A stretch of 64,000 nucleotides of DNA from CBDCWT01 sp965223305 (GCA_965223305.1 CBDCWT010000072.1:22209-86208), one strand, 5' to 3'; numbered from the stretch's first letter, positions 19,274-29,394 are shown. Translations and numbers: made by a program. The notes: generated by a model from the sequence alone, not told the origin.

Positions 19274-19569
19274 TCCAGCGGCCTCCTTGCCACGGTGAAT
19301 CGGATTGTTGCACCCGAATCATGGCAGGAAGGCCGTTTCTTGTTCACCCAGATCTCTCAGCCCGCGCAGATTTGTGGCGGAGTGCCGGTCACACACAAAT
19401 AACTTCACCAGCCCAGACTGGCATCCCGTTAGTAACGCTCGTGAACGCGAGAATGCGCAAAGAAAAACAACAAAACTTTTGAAAGCGCTGCGCATATCAG
19501 CAGAAGGCAACGTTATCATATGGAGGGCCTAAGCGAAACGAGCCGAGCATCGCAAATAGGATTGCCGCG

Positions 19570-20079
19570 ATGCGACAAGAAACGATCGGCACAAGGACGT
19601 GGCAAGCGATGCAGGAAGTGGGAAAATTCGCAGATGACCTAGGCGAAAGGAGAAACTATCAGGAGGTTTGCCAACGGATCGCGCGGGAGCTTGACGCCTT
19701 CGAGTGGCACGATGATCACACAGTGGTTAGCGTTCTCACAAAGATGATCCTCCGTCACGGGCGCGAACCAACTCAGTACACCCGGTCAAGGATTCAACAG
19801 GCCATTCGCTGGATCGATCAGGATGTAGTTCGATCACTTCAAGCGACTGAGACCAGTGATGAGCCGGTTGCGCGCTGTTCTTCAGGTGCAAGAGAAGCAA
19901 TTGATCACTTGTTAGCGAGCCTCAGCGAGTTCAGTCAGTCAGAGAGAGATGGAATGTACCGGCTTTTGGAGCGCGCGGGAATTGAGGCTCCAGCAGCTCG
20001 GCACGTCGGGCGGCGCGCAGAGTATATTCAAATGTCTCAGGCACGAGAGCGCGCTCGGCGGGTCATGTTGCTGACTTAG
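19570..20079 (+). CDS. Hypothetical protein
   Basis: 169 residues, soluble and charged, mostly helical in character (VCQRIARELDAFEWHDDHTVVSVLTKMILRHG; LLASLSEFSQSERDGMYRLLERAGIEAPAA). No domain recognised. The start ATG at 19570 has no strong ribosome-binding site. It abuts the left end of the IS1380-type element, whose insertion could have removed its original C-terminus. The preceding 19274-19569 shows nothing supportable. Confidence 0.45.
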   Translation: MRQETIGTRTWQAMQEVGKFADDLGERRNYQEVCQRIARELDAFEWHDDHTVVSVLTKMILRHGREPTQYTRSRIQQAIRWIDQDVVRSLQATETSDEPVARCSSGAREAIDHLLASLSEFSQSERDGMYRLLERAGIEAPAARHVGRRAEYIQMSQARERARRVMLLT

Positions 20080-21822
20080 CCCGCATTATTCACGAGTCGT
20101 CTTGATGTTAGATAGAACCATCGCATGAGCTTCTGCGTCTATAGGGGTGAAACAACAGAATCCCTTTTCACGGAAGGATCACGCGATGGGTGAAAGGTCA
20201 AAGTACTCTCTTTGAACCGGAATTCAATCGGTCGATCAAAGTGCAAACGTCCGAGCAGAGGATTACTTCCCATGCCGGAGCAGTTTTGCTGCGGGAGCTC
20301 GATCACCAACTGGGGCTTTTGGAATCATTGAGTGAACGGGTGACCGATCCCCGCAATCCCGACAAGATTCGCTACACTGCCACCGAGCTCTTGCGGGAAC
20401 GTATTTATGCCTTGGCACTGGGCGGCAAGTACCAGGATGACCTCGACCGTCTGGCCCATGATCCGGCGATGCGGATGGCAACTTGGGATCGGCCAGGCCA
20501 GGAAGTGCTCGAGCAGCGTCTGGCCAGTCAGCCCACTCAGTCACGATTGATCGATTGGTTGGCATTTCCCGAAAACCGGGAAATGCTCCGCGAGGGTCTC
20601 TTCGATTGGACACATCGCCACCTCCGCGGCACCGGTGTCGCTGGAGACCACGCGGTGATGCGAGCCACCATCGACGTGGACAGTTTTCCCATCGTGGTTC
20701 ACGAACAGCAACAAGGTAGCAGCTACAACGGTTACTATGGCGATACGGTTTACCATCCCCAGGTGGCCAGTTTCTCCGTGCACGGCGACTACGATAGCAC
20801 TCGCCAAGGCCATCGCTTGGGCAATGGTTTCATCCATGCGACGCTCAGGCAAGGACAAGTTCACACCGCTCAGGGAGCACGGCGATTCATCCAGCGTGTG
20901 ATTCAGCAGGCTCGTCAGATGGCGCGAAGCTTCGATCTGCGATTGGACGCGGGCTACACGATCGGTAGCGTGATGGATCATTTGAGCGAGCAAAAAGTGC
21001 GGTTTTGTGGCCGTTTGAAGAAGAACCCGCGGTTGGTTGGTTTGGCCGAACCCCACCTTTCCCGGCCACCTGGGCGTCCACCGGCGGGCGGCTACGAATA
21101 CGTGGTCGAACTCGGCAAACACCAAGCCCAAGGTTGGCGGCATGCACAGCGTCTGATTCTGGTGGTCGTGGATCAACCCGACCCCTGCACCGGACAACTC
21201 AACCTGATGCCGCGTTTCTTCTTTCTGATCACGAATTGGCCGAGGACCCTTCGCGGCGGTGAACAAGTATTGGCCGACTATCGCAAGCGGGGCACGTTCG
21301 CGGATCGCCTGGGTGAAATCCAAGAAGCGATCGGCCCCTCACCTTTCATCACGCGAATTTGGCAAGAACGAAGTCACGATGTTGTTGGCCATGTTGGCTT
21401 TCAACATCACCTCCATGTTGCGCAATGAGTTCGAGGATGCCCTCGGTGGCTGCTGGGACCTCCATCGATTCCAGCAGTCGGTGTTGCGAGCGGGCGGCCT
21501 GGTGACCAAGCACGCGCGTCGATTATGGCTCCGCATCGAGCACAGCGTCGGTTCCTTCTGGAAAGTCATGACCAAGCGAATTGGCCAACTTCGCCTCCCT
21601 TCACGCTGGAAGTCACCTCTTGGCGCCCGCCATCGCGACTGGGTTCCGCCACCGCCGCACGCGCATCTGGAGTTGATTCTCAATGACTGATCTCTTCGTT
21701 CACTTTCCGTTTGACCACGCGCCATTGGGGCGAAGGGGGCGGTCCTCGCTCAGCCAAGCCAACGTGGTGTTCCTCTGCCCTTGCTTCTCCAAAGGACCCG
21801 CGTCATGAATAACTCCGGCTTA
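20076..21822 (+). mobile_element. IS1380-type insertion sequence (transposase frameshifted)
   Basis: Imperfect terminal inverted repeats, AGCCCGCATTATTCACGA at 20078-20095 and TCATGAATAACTCCGGCT at 21803-21820 (14 of 18 matching as inverted), enclose a single transposase gene. The same terminal sequence, better matched, bounds the short element at 49587-49768. Confidence 0.75.
20190..21690 (+). pseudogene. IS1380-type transposase, one frameshift
   Basis: The first frame (to about 21340) carries LGLLESLSERVTDPRNPDKIRYTATELLRERIYALALGGKYQDDLDRL and the catalytic neighbourhoods MRATIDVDSFPIVVH and FDLRLDAGYTIGSVM. The C-terminal part continues in the next frame as HLSSREFGKNEVTMLLAMLAFNITSMLRNEFED, the usual IS1380 ending. 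One indel near 21340 separates them. GTG 20190 is the apparent start. Confidence 0.8.
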
Positions 21823-21827
21823 GAAAC

Positions 21828-21898
21828 GGCCCCCCTGAATCATTTCGGCCTAAGCGATTGTGCCGAGCGGTGTTAGAGCACCGAGACACAGGGGGGCC
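21828..21898. repeat. 10-bp perfect inverted repeat with nested hairpin
   Basis: GGCCCCCCTG (21828-21837) and CAGGGGGGCC (21889-21898) pair across 51 bases. Inside lies CGGTG-ttagag-CACCG. It starts eight bases after the IS1380-type right end and could be an IS hotspot structure or a non-coding hairpin; the function is unknown. Confidence 0.5.
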
Positions 21899-21981
21899 AC
21901 TGTATATCTAACTGGATGGACGATCTCCGTCTCGTAACGTATAGCTATCCTGGGCAGTTGTTCTTCGCAAAGCTTTCCGAG

Positions 21982-22636
21982 TTATTGCCCCGCAGTATCC
22001 ATCTTAGCCTCAGGCAAGATAACAGTACCCAATGAAGGGCCGAGAGGAATCGGGGCTTCAAACAAACACTCAATGACGTGGTGCCGATGGTCAACGCCGT
22101 TCAGCTTGTCGATAAGGAACGCACACAGCTGACATGCTGGCGGCGGCAAATCGTTGGCAGCCTCACTTGCCTTGCCAGAGACGAAGCGACGGTTAGTTCC
22201 GTAAAAGTGGTGAACTAAAACGGGCTGGAGTTGTTGTGCCAAACGCAACGCTGTCGCACTGCCAACGAGGGTAGTCTTTCAGCATATTGCTGTAATCGCC
22301 AAATAGACCAAGATGCGCCGCTCCAGTGTCATAAGGAAAGGCATAAGACAGACTGGCAAGAATTCCTGGCTTGAAGACCAGTACGACGGAGGCCGACAAC
22401 TCGCTGTCGCTTGGGTCGGAAGTCGGTCGGTGCCCAGGCAACCCATAATGCATGAAGACGACATCACGTTTCAGAGCAGGGCAGTTGTGCGGACGCAACT
22501 CGTTGTCTTCAACGATGGAATCAATATGGCTGCACTCAGTGGTGTGGCACAGCGGGAGCAAGAGCGGCAATGATCTGGGCGATTGCAGCTGTGCAATCAC
22601 AGCTTGAAGAGAATCTGGACACTGTTGACTTGCCAT
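21982..22636 (-). pseudogene. Frameshifted hypothetical accessory protein
   Basis: The first frame (from 22636) reads LPLLLPLCHTTECSHIDSIVEDNELRP, VVFMHYGLPGHRP and FPYDTGAAHLGLFGDYSNML. Near 22250 good sequence moves to another frame (LRLAQQLQPVLVHHFYGTNRRFVSGKASEAANDLPPPACQL... to 21982). Joined, it is about 215 residues. The mix 'FMHYGLPGHR ... FPYDTGA' recalls proteins seen in accessory islands, but I cannot name a family or function. Confidence 0.5.
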
Positions 22637-22761
22637 TTCACTGTCGGATTATCAGTCGCTGTGGCGGGACAAGAGCAGTCGATTTCCCGCTAGTTAGCTC
22701 GTCCCAATTCAGTCATGTTCTAAGCCTGAGGCAGCTCCGACTCGAAACCCGGTGATCGCGT

Positions 22762-22950
22762 TCGGCGGGTGTTGAATCGCCCACAGCGACGTATTTTGCC
22801 ACCGTTTCCGGTAGACGCCCATCAGGCTGGCGATTTGCCGCTTTGAATGACCGGCTGGTGAAGAGCATTTGTCCTGTTGACGTCGGTCATGTCGAGTCGT
22901 CCGACTCTAGTTTTGTACAGCATGCGTTCAGTCACGGGCCTAGTTTAACG
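22762..22950 (-). pseudogene. Probable remnant of IS21-type IstA helix-turn-helix
   Basis: Read across two frame changes, the minus strand gives HSKRQIASLMGVYR (22808-22849) and ETVAKYVAVGDSTP just downstream, the N-terminal helix-turn-helix pattern of IstA. Nothing else of the element is present. The rest of 22951-23805 holds only repeats, with no supportable gene. Confidence 0.35.
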
Positions 22951-23300
22951 GGGGTTAACAACTCAAGCCACTCAACTTGACAATTCCGGGACGAGTCATT
23001 GACGATGGTAATGGATGCTCCTACTCCAGGTCATGTATGTTCCCGGTAGTGGGCTTTGCGGAAACGGCCATGTTGGTGATTTGATGTTGCAGGCTGACTT
23101 GAGTGTTCAAACGTCTTGTTAGACGGACGAGGTTCGGGCCCTCACCCGGCCACAACGTCGGTCGTAGACTTGTGCCGACGCGGTTGTCGTTAGTGACCTC
23201 GGTCGAACCCCGACATTTGTAGTTTTTTGTCAATCAAAAACTACCAGGCAACTGACGCATCCAAGAGCCTCGGTCCGTCGCGTGGGAGAGTGGATTTTGA

Positions 23301-23336
23301 CGCACGGGTGAAACTCACGTGAAACTCACCCGTGCG
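23301..23336. repeat. Perfect palindromic hairpin with internal direct repeat
   Basis: CGCACGGGTGA (23301-23311) and TCACCCGTGCG (23326-23336) form an 11-bp stem. The region also contains GTGAAACTCAC twice in tandem. No T-tract follows, so it is not an obvious intrinsic terminator. It could be a protein-binding palindrome or an IS-end relic. Confidence 0.6.
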
Positions 23337-23707
23337 AGTTGCGCCGGCGAACAACTCGCGTCGGTGGAATCTGGTGGAATCGACACGTGCAGGGTGGGAG
23401 TAGCCTCCCGGCCAACCCCGTGTTGTCGCTTTGACGACACGTGATTGAGTGGCTCACCAGTTCGCGCAGCTGCTCTTGAGGCAGATTTACCAAACTTCCG
23501 AATCTCCATCGGCCAAAGTGTCCGATGCAGATTGTGCTAATTGCTACGACGCTTCATCGTCCGGCGCGATTGCCGACTTTCCCACTAGTCGTTTTCCGGA
23601 GAATTCTCGACGCAGAACACCGTAGCGCTCGGAGTTTGTGCATGCTCGGTGAGCATCCCGAGGCATCGTTTTCTGGGGGCTCGGGGCTCGATGTGACCCT
23701 AAATTAA

Positions 23708-23740
23708 CGTACAATTCTGTTCCGTTAGTAGTCAGACCCC
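23708..23740 (-). repeat. 33-bp exact inverted repeat, right arm
   Basis: Exact reverse complement of 12578-12610. It lies about 65 bp downstream of the DUF1080 gene's stop codon. Confidence 0.8.
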
Positions 23741-23805
23741 GAACCGTGGGCTGACGCCGGCTAACGCCCAGCGGCTGATGTTGTAGGGCTCACGGAGTGG
23801 GCCTG

Positions 23806-24462
23806 CTACTTTACGGCCCGGTAACGGACACTGCGAATCGCCCCCGTCGTATTCCAGGTCGCGAGACCGACTGGAAGGCACGGCTTCATCTCCTCGCTCG
23901 CCGCCAGCTTCTGGCCCTCAGTCGCCAAGTCAATAATCTGCTTGTCGTCAGCCCAGACACGCACGTGGGTCTTGGTCACCTGGACACGAAACTTGTACCA
24001 GCGGTCCTGTTCAAAGCGGATCGCTTGCGCTGTTGTGTTGTCGATCGCGTAGCGGCCGTTGATGCAAGACAAACCAACCACCCAGCCACCCCAGCCACCT
24101 AGGATCAAAGTCAGTGACCCCTCTTGCACGGGAAAGGTCAGTCCACAAAAGAAGTCTTCACCTGCGACTCGTTTGCCCTCCAGAACCAGCTCGAAGTTGG
24201 TGGTCGGGAAATCCCCTGTCCACCGCACCCCCGTCGCCGGTTTCCCTGTTTCCAAAACAAGAGACCCGTCCCGGACCACAACGTTCCCTGCTTGAGAGAA
24301 CTCGCCCGACTCGATCACTTCCCACTTGTCTAGAGAACGACCGTCGAACAGCACTTGCCAGTCGCGCTCTGCCCCGGGGGATTGCACTGGGGCAGCCATC
24401 CAGGTGAGTGAGAACAACCACAACACCGGCAACCGAGAGCGGAAGTGACACGTCGTTGACAT
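23806..24462 (-). CDS. Exported DUF1080 (3-keto-disaccharide hydrolase-like) protein
   Basis: A concanavalin-like lectin/glucanase fold (DUF1080), common and highly multiplied in planctomycetes; some family members act on 3-keto-glycosides. The start at 24462 is chosen for AGGA upstream and the signal peptide (LPVLWLFSLTWMAAPVQSPGA). Domain landmarks are WQVLFDGRSLDKWE near the N-terminus, FELVLEGKRVAGEDFFCGLTFP in the middle, and GLATWNTTGAIRSVRYR at the end. The substrate is unknown. A second DUF1080 gene is at 42238. Confidence 0.85.
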   Translation of the reverse strand: MSTTCHFRSRLPVLWLFSLTWMAAPVQSPGAERDWQVLFDGRSLDKWEVIESGEFSQAGNVVVRDGSLVLETGKPATGVRWTGDFPTTNFELVLEGKRVAGEDFFCGLTFPVQEGSLTLILGGWGGWVVGLSCINGRYAIDNTTAQAIRFEQDRWYKFRVQVTKTHVRVWADDKQIIDLATEGQKLAASEEMKPCLPVGLATWNTTGAIRSVRYRAVK

Positions 24463-24590
24463 GAGATTTTCCTTGACGTTCCTCATTCGACATTCGACAG
24501 TCAAAACTCGCTGCCCGGGTAGTCGGCAGTTTACCATGGCGAGGGGCTACGCCGTTAAGGCTTTCCCGGCGGGGCGCCGCTATCCGATCC

Positions 24591-24664
24591 TAACCGAACT
24601 CGCCAGCGTAGCCGAACTCACCGGAACGTAGCCGAACTCGCCAGCGTAGCCGAACTCGCGCGTG
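24591..24664. repeat. Short tandem copies of the AGCCGAACTCGCCAG repeat
   Basis: Four back-to-back variants of CGTAGCCGAACTCGCCAG. This is the same module found singly in the repeats at 9065, 35298, 41880, 50900, 56920 and elsewhere. No gene in 24463-24785. Confidence 0.7.
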
Positions 24665-24789
24665 AGCCGCAGGCTCACGGGCTTAGTCATAAACGGTGCG
24701 GATGTCACTGGGCATCCAAATCCTACCTGTGCGGGTCCGTACCTGGACAGAAATCGTTCCCCGAACTCCGAAAGGAGGTAAGTAGCTAG

Positions 24790-26317
24790 TTCGACTGTTT
24801 TAGATTTGTCTTTTGTTAACATTCAAGGGAGCCAATCGTTTACGTCGTTTCCAGTGGTACAAGCGAGCTAGTTCGTTTCGCTTCAGCCACTCCTCGCTTT
24901 CCCAAAGAACGTGGGAGAGCGTACCGCATTCGAATCGTTTGTGAATGATTGATGCGACACCCTCTTGGATTTGTTGAACGGTGATCGCTGGCGTCCATTT
25001 TTTTCCCCCGCCGGGCTTCCGTGACTAAGAACCAAGTGGCGATGAGCGAGAGTGTCTGATGGTGATGCCAGCCGATCCAGTTGCGAACCTCGTAGTCCGC
25101 CAGGCCGGCTTCACTCTTGGCTCGTTGAATACATTCTTCGATTCGATGTTCAGCCTTTGCCACACGTGCGAATTCACTCAATTGCGTTTCAACGTTCGCA
25201 TTGGAAAGGTAGTAATCTGTTTTGACGACAGTTTGATCATCGCGGTCTCTGTAACGGATCACGACCAATACTTCTTCGTGTCCTTCTTGTCGTTTGTCGG
25301 TACGCCCCACAACGCTACGTTTCACGGCCTCAATGATCAGTGGGCCTTTCGCGCCGTCGCGCACGTCGATCTCCGTCCATTCGCTGTCGCTGAGAGACGA
25401 AGCCCACTTGTCAACTCGCAGCCAAGGACGTTTGGGATGTCTGCCACGACCGGAATACGGAGGTGGGTCGGCGTGCAGATCACGAATCAAAGTGTTCGAC
25501 GCGACAGACAGGAGGTATTGTTCGTCCATGTTGTTCAAACGGCGGCGAAACCAGTATGGACGGCCCATCTCGTCATCACCGGCAATCCACTCATGTGGCA
25601 GCTGATCAGCGTGTTCTTGCAGCATCTCCAAGCACAACTGGTGTCGCGTACGATACCGGGTTCCTTTGGGGATTCCTGCCTTCTTTCGCCGCTTCGGATC
25701 TTTTGTCCATTCCTTGGGAAGATACAATCGCGTATCCACCAATGCATGCTCTTCGCTCGACGCGTATCCCATGTAAACGGCCACTTGGCAGTTGTCGACC
25801 TTTCCCAGGCGACCACACCACTGACGCGCAACGCCGACCGAGCCCTTCCCCGACTTCGGAAATCCGGAAGGGTCGAAAACGATCACACCGTCTTCTGTGC
25901 CCAACTGCTGACCCACTTGGCGGACCAGCTCTTTGCGCAGCGGTTTATCATCCCAGCCGGAGACACCAATAAACCATTGCAGCGGCATTCGTTCTTGTTC
26001 GAAACGATAAGCAATCGACTCCGTGTTCTTTGCATCGAGATCGGAAAGCAAGCCTTGGACAAACGTCTGAGCATGCTCTACTTGTTCTCGACGCACCAAG
26101 TTCTCGACAAAGGGTGCCATAAACCGCTCCAACCGCGGTATCACCTGTTCAAAGACCCGGGGATCCACAGAGCACTCATCCAACAACTCCTGCTTCCGTG
26201 TCTCGTATATCGCTTCCATGCGACCGCTCCTTCCGTGTGAATTGGCATGGCCACAAACAGCAGAAGGTGCTAATAGGAAATCACTTAGAATTCGTCAATA
26301 GAAGTGCAACAGTCGAA
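24790..26317 (-). mobile_element. IS701-type insertion sequence with CTAG target duplication
   Basis: Terminal inverted repeats TTCGACTGTT (24790-24799) and AACAGTCGAA (26308-26317) are exact. They are flanked by CTAG on both sides (24786-24789 and 26318-26321), as expected for a YTAR target duplication of the IS701 family. One transposase gene on the minus strand fills the element. Intact ends imply recent arrival. Confidence 0.85.
24800..26219 (-). pseudogene. IS701-type transposase, 3' frameshift in an A7 run
   Basis: 459 residues read in one frame from ATG 26219, covering the DDE fold: ERFMAPFVENLVRREQ, VIVFDPSGFPKSGKGSVGVARQWCGRLGKVDNCQV (first Asp) and WIAGDDEMGR (second Asp). The late KAEHRIEECIQRAKSEAGLADYEVRNWIGW carries the Glu. 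At 24999-25005 (A7 on the coding strand) the family C-terminus moves to another frame (WTPAITVQQIQEGVASI...) and would stop at 24800. All catalytic residues precede the shift. It may be an indel or transcriptional slippage. Confidence 0.8.
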
Positions 26318-27531
26318 CTAGTACCAGATTAATTAATGGTAACGAAGGAGCCAGGGAGCGATACCTGGGGGGCGGCGTGTTTCGGCCTAGGCGGGGTGCC
26401 AACCTCCGCGAGTCGGTGAAGCACGGGGAGCCCAACAACTCGAAGAGCTCCTCGCATGGAGATGGGTACGGTTAGTCGCCATGCGGACGCTAGGGTGGTT
26501 GATGTCGTCGCCTCGGGAAAATGGCTCGTGAGTTGACCGGTGAGGTCCCCCACCGCCCAGCACATAGGGCTGGTAAGTCTGACCATAAGTCGGTGACGAA
26601 AGGAAGGACAACGCGATGGATGAGGAGCAGAGGTACCTCCAAACCTCGAAGACCCCCTCGGGGACTACAGCAGAGCCGGAGTAACGACAGCAAGGGCTGA
26701 TCGTGAAAGGCAAAACCTGAGAGAGCGAGATGAGAAGTCGTCTGTCCGACGGGACAATCTGCATATGCGAGCAGTTAGCACATCGTCTGCGGCCGCCAAA
26801 TCGGCCTGCCCGTGCGTTCCGCCCGGGAAACACGATGGGGCGAGCAATGGGCTCACCAGGCTAAGAACACTCGCCAATGGCGGCGATGAAACGTCTCGCG
26901 GTTACAAGCGTGAGGAGGCCCACATGGCCAAGAAACGCAAAGTGCATTCATTGACCGGGAGGATCACTCTCAAGTTGATGAATGTGGCTTGGAAAGCGGT
27001 GAAACGCAACCGTGGGGCTGCGGGCATCGATAAGGTGAGCGTACAGATGTTTAACGCCAACCTCCACGAGAACTTGCAGGCTCTGATGCGAGACTTGAAG
27101 AAAGGCAACTTTCAACCCAAGCCTCTGAGAAGAGTCTACATTCCCAAAGACCCAAGCGGAAAAAAGCTTCGCCCACTAGGCATTCCGGCTATCCGAGATC
27201 GAATCGCTCAAGAAGTGATACGTAGGCTTCTCGAGCCGATCTTCGAGCCGCTGTTTCACGACAATTCCTTCGGATTTCGTCCTGGGCGAAACTGCCACCA
27301 GGCAGTCGAGCGGGTGCTGAAGTACCACAAACAGGGATACCGGGTCACACTAGACGCCGATATCTCGGGGTTCTTCGATCAGATACCGCATCGAGTCATC
27401 ATGGAAGGCCTCGCCCGCGAAGTGGCGGATAGGAACATTTTACGGCTGGTAGAGAAATTTCTACGAGCTGGCGTGATGGAAAACGGAGTCTTCAAACCAA
27501 CTAACATTGGGACTCCTCAAGGGGGTGTAGT

Positions 27532-29305
27532 CGCTCCTCCAACGATATTGCAAACACGGGCGGTTTGTTCGATAGGTTGATCCCGAGAAAGAGTCTTCGG
27601 CCATGTTATGGCGAAGGCTGGACACCGCCGTAACTGGAATCTCAGCTTCGGGTTGCGGCGGTAAGCAAGCCCTTGTGCCGGGAGCAATCACATGGATGGA
27701 CCACGGAATCATGCTCGCAATGATGTCACAGCAGTCGTAGCAAGGGAATTCGAGCCGACTCGAATTGAACATCAACTGCTTGCCCAAACTTTCGACCTCG
27801 TCTGCAAGGGAGTGATCGACTCGCAGGAAGCTTCAACGAACTCGGCAATGACAAATCACACAACGACAAGCGCGGCTAGACATCTTCCGGCTGGGGTGGA
27901 TGGTGCGAGGAGGCGTGCAGCATGACAACTCGTTCCGCAGCTGACGCGTCCGTAGCTTCAGTAAGTCGCGTGGCAATCTACGCCCGCGTCTCGTCAGATC
28001 AACAGGCTCAGGAGCAAACGATCGAAAGCCAAGTGACCGCACTTCGCGAGCGTGTTGAACATGACGGTCATACACTCGACGATGAGCTGTGCTTTCTTGA
28101 TGACGGAGTAAGCGGCTCAACATTGAAACGACCAGCGCTTGAACAGTTACGCGACATAGCGTATGTCGGTGGCTTCCAGAAACTCTATGTCCACTCGCCG
28201 GATCGACTCGCCCGACGTTACGCATATCAAGTGTTGCTGGTGGACGAACTGGCGAAGCATGGTGTCGAGATCGAATTCCTCAACCGCGCAATCGGTGTCA
28301 GTCCAGAGGAAGACTTGCTGTTGCAGATGCAAGGGATGTTTGCCGAGTACGAGCGCGCCAAGATCATGGAACGCAGCCGTCGTGGCAAGCGTCATGCGGC
28401 GACTCGAGGAAGTGTCAACGTCCTTTCAAACGCACCGTATGGTTACCGTTATATCTCCAAGCGGGATGGTGGTGGCGCCGCGTCGTATCAGATCAACGAA
28501 GAGCAATCCTCTGTGCCAGCGATTGTCTCAGAAGAGCTGTTCGCTGCTGTCGATCAGCAACTTGCTGATAATCGTCAGCGAGGTCGCGAACGCAAACGCG
28601 GTGCTCGTTACCTTTTACAAGGCCTCTTGGAGTGCGAGTGCTGCGGCTACGCATACTATGGCAAGAGGGTCAGCCGCAGCGCAGCCAAGGGGAAGGTTCC
28701 TTACGCCTACTATCGATGTGTCGGGACGGATGCCTATCGTTTCGGCGGCAAGCGAGTTTGTCAGAACAAACAGATACGCACCGACAAACTCGACTTCGCT
28801 GTCTGGGAGGATGCCTGCGAGCTACTGCGCAATCCGAAGCTGCTTCGCAAGGAATACAAACGGCGTTTATCGACGCCAGCAAGTTCTTCCAGTGAACGAT
28901 CGCTGAAGAAGCAAATCTCCAACGCACAGCAGACCGTCAATCGACTAATCGATGCGTATTCAGATGGGGTCCTGACACGTAAGGAGTTCGACCCGAGGAT
29001 CGAACGAGCAAGGAAGCGACTGAATGACCTCGAAACGCAACTGTCCGATCTTCAGACCGAGACGCGCGAGCAAACAACTTTGCGCGAAGCGTTGGCATGT
29101 TTGGACAGCTTTGCAGACAGCGTCAGCTCTAATCTGGATGCCGCGGACTGGACAACAAAGAGAGAAATCCTCCGTACATTGATCGCTCGTGTCGTGATCG
29201 AGCCCAATCAGATTCGAGTCGTGTACCGCATCAACTTCCCCCTTTTTGCGAAGAAAGCTAGCAAAGCTGGTGGCGAAGAAGTTTTGCACTTTTGTTGGAG
29301 GAGCG
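27532..29305 (+). mobile_element. Serine-recombinase transposable element, copy 1 (1774 bp, internally deleted)
   Basis: Bounded by inverted repeats: CGCTCCTCCAACGATATTGC at the left and, on the opposite strand, CGCTCCTCCAACAAAAGTGC at the right. GT is present on both sides (27530-27531, 29306-29307), the dinucleotide overlap expected of serine-recombinase crossover. It carries a 77-codon gene and a large serine recombinase gene with an ATGA overlap. It is nearly identical to 57015-59080 except for a 291-bp deletion. Confidence 0.85.
27692..27925 (+). CDS. Small protein upstream of the serine recombinase (copy 1)
   Basis: 77 residues (EFEPTRIEHQLLAQTFDLVC is the most structured part), a Thr/Ala/Arg-rich tail, preceded by GGGAG. 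The stop overlaps the recombinase start (ATGA), which implies translational coupling. The copy at 58686-58919 encodes the same protein with one conservative change. No family recognised; a directionality or accessory factor is a reasonable guess. Confidence 0.55.
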   Translation: MDGPRNHARNDVTAVVAREFEPTRIEHQLLAQTFDLVCKGVIDSQEASTNSAMTNHTTTSAARHLPAGVDGARRRAA

Positions 29306-29394
29306 GTTTCGCCACTGTTGGCAAACATCGCCCTCAACCATCTCGACTGGAGGTTACACGAAGCCGGCTACCGTTTCGTACGGTACGCAGATGA
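27922..29394 (+). pseudogene. Large serine recombinase, internally deleted (copy 1)
   Basis: The N-terminal resolvase domain is intact: catalytic Ser in YARVSSDQQAQEQT and the helix YVHSPDRLARRYAYQ. Compared with the copy at 56782-58689, 97 codons are missing in frame after EEQSSV, removing most of the 'recombinase' DNA-binding domain. The breakpoints share CTGT. The zinc ribbon (CECCGYAYYGKRV...YYRC...RVCQN) and coiled coil remain. The last element-encoded residues, HFCWRS, come from the terminal repeat. The frame runs on into the intron RT sequence before stopping at 29394, so no stop codon lies inside the element. Confidence 0.85.

Noticed and set aside
19319..19519. Minus-strand 66-codon frame
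   Set aside because: No ribosome-binding site, no family, and composition of a non-coding gap.
25059..26240. Plus-strand open frame of 393 codons
   Set aside because: Antisense shadow of the IS701-type transposase, which has intact terminal repeats and family motifs.
29246..29310. A separate start for the C-terminal half of the intron reverse transcriptase
   Set aside because: The apparent start lies inside the recombinase gene and terminal repeat; the half-gene is only in register after removing the inserted element.
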